Source: DHVE2 group archaeon
GTDB lineage: Archaea; Thermoplasmatota; Thermoplasmata; Thermoplasmatales; Aciduliprofundaceae
Assembly (NCBI GenBank): GCA_015520975.1
Contig: WAOZ01000081.1
Coordinates: forward strand, 1 to 7,878
Reading direction: 5' to 3'
Length of the DNA stretch: 7,878 bases
Each line of letters opens with the position of its first letter. The first letter of the stretch is position 1. Positions 5,882 through 7,878 of this stretch are shown one piece after another. The notes beneath the pieces were generated by a model. The model saw only the letters and a list, made by a program, of their open reading frames with translations. It searched no databases and was not told the DNA's origin. The position numbers were made by a program, and so were the translations under genes.

Positions 5882-6811
5882 ATGAAAGTCGCTCTCGTTA
5901 TGGCAGTATTATTCGTGCTACTCATACCCGCTTTCACAGGTGCTGTAGAATCCTCCATACACAGGTTTAGATACAAGTATGCAAGCTTGGAATTTGGGGG
6001 TGCTAACAGCACGCTATCCATCATAATTAATGGAACTCAAAAATTTAACATATGTTTTAGAAAAATTTATGTGGGTACATTACCCGCTAATCCAAATATT
6101 CCCGCGAATATATTTTTTGGATCTGCAGATCTAAGCAATATGAATATTGTTGTGGATCGCGGTCGTACAAAGGAATACGGTAATTACACGCATGTCAGAA
6201 TGTGGAAGAACATTACTCTGAGAAGCATGTTTTCATCAACAGCATATGTTCTCGTAAACATAGATTTCTATATTGCGGAGAGAGAGTATTACAAAAAGAA
6301 TATCCACATCGGGAACGATACCATTCGATTTGATATACACATAAAAACAAATGCAAAAGACAGTTTCGTGTTTTTGGAGCAACAAATCTCTGCATACTCA
6401 GGATCGGTACCAATGGTGCCTCTCGAACACACAACCGGTGATTCATGGACAAAAATAAGAAAGATGACCAATCCTGTCGAACACTATTTTTCTGAGGACG
6501 AAATGGGTGTTGTGGGATTCGGTGAGAATATGGCTAATTTCGAGCTTATGTGGGATTATGACAACATACAGACTCTTTACAAGTATTCGGATGATACATT
6601 CTCAATATTTTTCGCATTTCCAAACACACAGGATATAGTCCAAGATCCATACATAAAACTGCCTGTACCTTTGATTCCAATACCTGGCGGAGAGATTGTT
6701 AACAAAACAGTGAATTTCGTTATGGATCATGCAATATCTTTGGGCATAGGTATAGGGATCGCTGCAATCATCGTGGCCGCACCGATAATCGTTCGAAAAA
6801 TTCGTTTGTAG
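5882..6811 (+). CDS. Secreted, membrane-anchored surface protein of unknown function (309 aa)
   Basis: I choose the ATG at 5882 because the TATA box predicts transcription starting there. An in-frame GTG at 5876 would add two residues. A signal peptide spans residues 1-21 (hydrophobic core, likely cleavage after TGA-21). The ectodomain (22-282) is predicted mostly beta with six N-x-S/T sequons and one cysteine (C58). The membrane span is at about 283-304, preceded by a proline-rich neck (PVPLIPIPGG, 261-270) and followed by a basic end (RKIRL). I do not recognise a family or catalytic motif. It is divergent from the 386-residue anchored protein, has the same topology, and may share a regulator with it. 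EYGNYT here (98-103) and EYGNYS there are similar, which might hint at distant relation or be chance. Its stop codon lies inside an inverted repeat leading into the tes promoter. Confidence 0.88.
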   Translation: MKVALVMAVLFVLLIPAFTGAVESSIHRFRYKYASLEFGGANSTLSIIINGTQKFNICFRKIYVGTLPANPNIPANIFFGSADLSNMNIVVDRGRTKEYGNYTHVRMWKNITLRSMFSSTAYVLVNIDFYIAEREYYKKNIHIGNDTIRFDIHIKTNAKDSFVFLEQQISAYSGSVPMVPLEHTTGDSWTKIRKMTNPVEHYFSEDEMGVVGFGENMANFELMWDYDNIQTLYKYSDDTFSIFFAFPNTQDIVQDPYIKLPVPLIPIPGGEIVNKTVNFVMDHAISLGIGIGIAAIIVAAPIIVRKIRL

Positions 6812-6827
6812 TTGAACAAACTACAAA
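6805..6827. repeat. Perfect 9-bp inverted repeat spanning the stop codon, before the tes promoter
   Basis: TTTGTAGTT (6805-6813) and AACTACAAA (6819-6827) are exact reverse complements around the 5-base loop GAACA. The left arm contains the last codons and the TAG stop of the surface-protein gene, and the right arm ends four bases before the TATA-like element at 6831. It could be an RNA hairpin at the end of the upstream mRNA, helping termination, or a DNA operator for the downstream gene. The sequence shows the symmetry but not the role. Confidence 0.6.
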
Positions 6828-6838
6828 ACCTTTAAAAT
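6826..6838 (+). promoter_or_regulatory. Putative promoter of the tes-like gene
   Basis: AAACC followed by TTTAAAAT (6831-6838) is a reasonable BRE/TATA element. It predicts transcription from near 6860 and a leader of about ten bases that could carry the weak GGGGA (6862-6866) before the ATG at 6872. An alternative TATA-like run, CTTTTTAT (6839-6846), would instead give a leaderless start. Either way the gene appears to have its own promoter. Confidence 0.45.
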
Positions 6839-6871
6839 CCTTTTTATCTCTCCTCTTTACTGGGGATTCAT

Positions 6872-7878
6872 ATGTATGTGATACAGTCACCAAAACTAAA
6901 AAAAGGTCTGCCAAAAGAAACGAAGAGCATATGCCCTGTGTGCCAGAAAGTCATTCCTGCAACGATTTACGAAGAGGATGGAAAAATATGGTACAAAAAA
7001 ACCTGCCCTGAGCACGGAGAATTCAAGGATATTTATTACGGTGATGCGGAAGTCTGGCACTGGATGGAAAAATGGGGAATAATACTGGATGGAATAGGCC
7101 CAGAATATCCGGAAATAACAAACGGATTCGAGAAAAAACATTATTCATTCACAGCGCTTGCGAATCTTGACCTTACCAATAGATGTAATTTGAAATGTCC
7201 TATATGTTTCGCAAATGCAAACGCTGCAGGATATGTTTATGAACCTGATTTTGAAACCGTCGTAAAAATGATGGAGCATCTTCGCGCGGAAAGACCCGTT
7301 CCCACCCCCGCCATACAGTTCGCTGGTGGAGAACCCACCATCTACCCACATTTCTTCGAAGTTATCAAAAAAGCAAACGAACTCGGATTTTCACAGGTTC
7401 AGGTGGCCACAAACGGAATACTCATAGCCAAAGACCCGCAATTCGCTCAGAAGATGGCCGATGCTGGTATGCACACAGTATATCTGCAATTTGATGGCTT
7501 CAAAGAGAGCACATACATTCAGGCAAGGGGCGTGAATTTACTACCACTTAAAATGAAGGCTATTGAAAACCTGCGAAATGTAAAACCCAAACCCCTCGCC
7601 ACCGTGCTCGTTCCCACCGTGGTTAAGGGAATAAATGATGACGAAGTCGGCAAAATCGTCGAATTCGGATTGAAGAATCTGGATGTTATCAGAGCCGTTA
7701 ACTTTCAGCCCGTATCGCTCTCCGGCCGAATCCCTCAGGGTGAGCTGCTGAAAATGAGGTACACCACAGGAGACCTTATAAGAGACCTCTCTGAGCAAAC
7801 GGATTTCATAGAAAAACAGGACTTCTTCCCGATTCCAGTAGCTGCGCTGTTCGCTGAACTCGCATCTCAGATTTTCAA
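6872..7878 (+). CDS. tes: Radical SAM tetraether lipid synthase (Tes, MJ0619-like), partial
   Basis: The first 335 codons are in the window and the 3' end is missing. Residues 21-48 hold a metal-binding knuckle (CPVC ... CPEHGE: C21, C24, C45, with H48 nearby), followed by the SPASM-free radical SAM core. In the core, CNLKCPICF supplies the [4Fe-4S]/SAM cysteines C105, C109 and C112, and GGEPT (152-156) is the SAM-binding glycine motif. A CPxC-x20-CxxHG knuckle before a CX3CX2C radical SAM domain matches the archaeal MJ0619 family as I remember it. Its characterised member joins two archaeol lipids through their phytanyl ends to make macrocyclic and tetraether membrane lipids. Such proteins are about 500 residues, so roughly a third lies beyond the window, including any C-terminal cluster cysteines. 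Older annotations call the family a methylpterin methyltransferase. Several archaea have paralogues, so the exact role is likely rather than certain. Confidence 0.8.
   Translation, partial: MYVIQSPKLKKGLPKETKSICPVCQKVIPATIYEEDGKIWYKKTCPEHGEFKDIYYGDAEVWHWMEKWGIILDGIGPEYPEITNGFEKKHYSFTALANLDLTNRCNLKCPICFANANAAGYVYEPDFETVVKMMEHLRAERPVPTPAIQFAGGEPTIYPHFFEVIKKANELGFSQVQVATNGILIAKDPQFAQKMADAGMHTVYLQFDGFKESTYIQARGVNLLPLKMKAIENLRNVKPKPLATVLVPTVVKGINDDEVGKIVEFGLKNLDVIRAVNFQPVSLSGRIPQGELLKMRYTTGDLIRDLSEQTDFIEKQDFFPIPVAALFAELASQIF

Noticed and set aside
6989..6996. TGGTACAA octamer inside the tes-like gene, identical to the operator candidate
   Set aside because: It is exactly the in-frame codons for W40-Y41-K42 in a conserved coding region, far from a promoter, so it is most simply explained by protein sequence.
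1..7878. CRISPR arrays, tRNA or rRNA genes, insertion sequences, integrases
   Set aside because: No regularly spaced repeats, no cloverleaf-like sequence, no transposase motifs and no long terminal inverted repeats were seen.

Overview
The window looks like a chromosomal segment of a euryarchaeal-type archaeon, most likely a thermophilic member of the Thermoplasmatota (an Aciduliprofundum/DHVE2-like lineage is my guess). The reasons are: archaeal BRE/TATA promoters a fixed distance before most starts; a mixture of apparently leaderless genes and genes with GGTGA-type ribosome binding sites; an archaeal DUF131/TIGR00304-like membrane protein; a tetraether-lipid synthase (Tes) homologue; and several secreted proteins rich in N-glycosylation sequons with a single C-terminal membrane anchor. 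The genus is inference only; no rRNA or other marker is present.

Layout. Positions 1-63 hold the last 20 codons of a plus-strand gene. Converging on it is a minus-strand pair (76-1422): a single-anchor membrane protein with a TPR-like duplication and two C-terminal zinc ribbons, followed 6 bases later by a small DUF131-like membrane protein whose ribosome binding site overlaps the upstream stop codon. A 174-base divergent promoter region (1423-1596) separates this pair from a class I (fold type I) PLP aminotransferase on the plus strand (1597-2751). The end of the aminotransferase gene overlaps, tail to tail by 27 bases, a 576-residue minus-strand surface protein (2725-4455) that appears to consist of about five tandem beta-sandwich modules. 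Upstream of that on the same strand is a 386-residue anchored surface protein (4580-5740). A compact divergent region (5741-5881) leads to a third anchored surface protein on the plus strand (5882-6811). After a perfect 9-bp inverted repeat and a TATA box, the window ends inside a plus-strand radical SAM gene (6872 onward) that I read as tes.

How the parts may fit together. From 2725 to the end, the window is about the cell envelope: three secreted, membrane-anchored proteins without recognisable enzyme motifs, then the enzyme family that joins archaeol lipids into tetraethers. The most interesting regulatory signal is between 5787 and 5839, where three copies of TGGTACA lie between two divergent surface-protein promoters, with the outer two mirrored and each placed about 7-11 bp upstream of a TATA box. 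A second candidate operator is the inverted repeat at 6805-6827 just before the tes promoter. I see no RNA gene, CRISPR array, insertion sequence or integrase. No intergenic stretch exceeds 175 bases.
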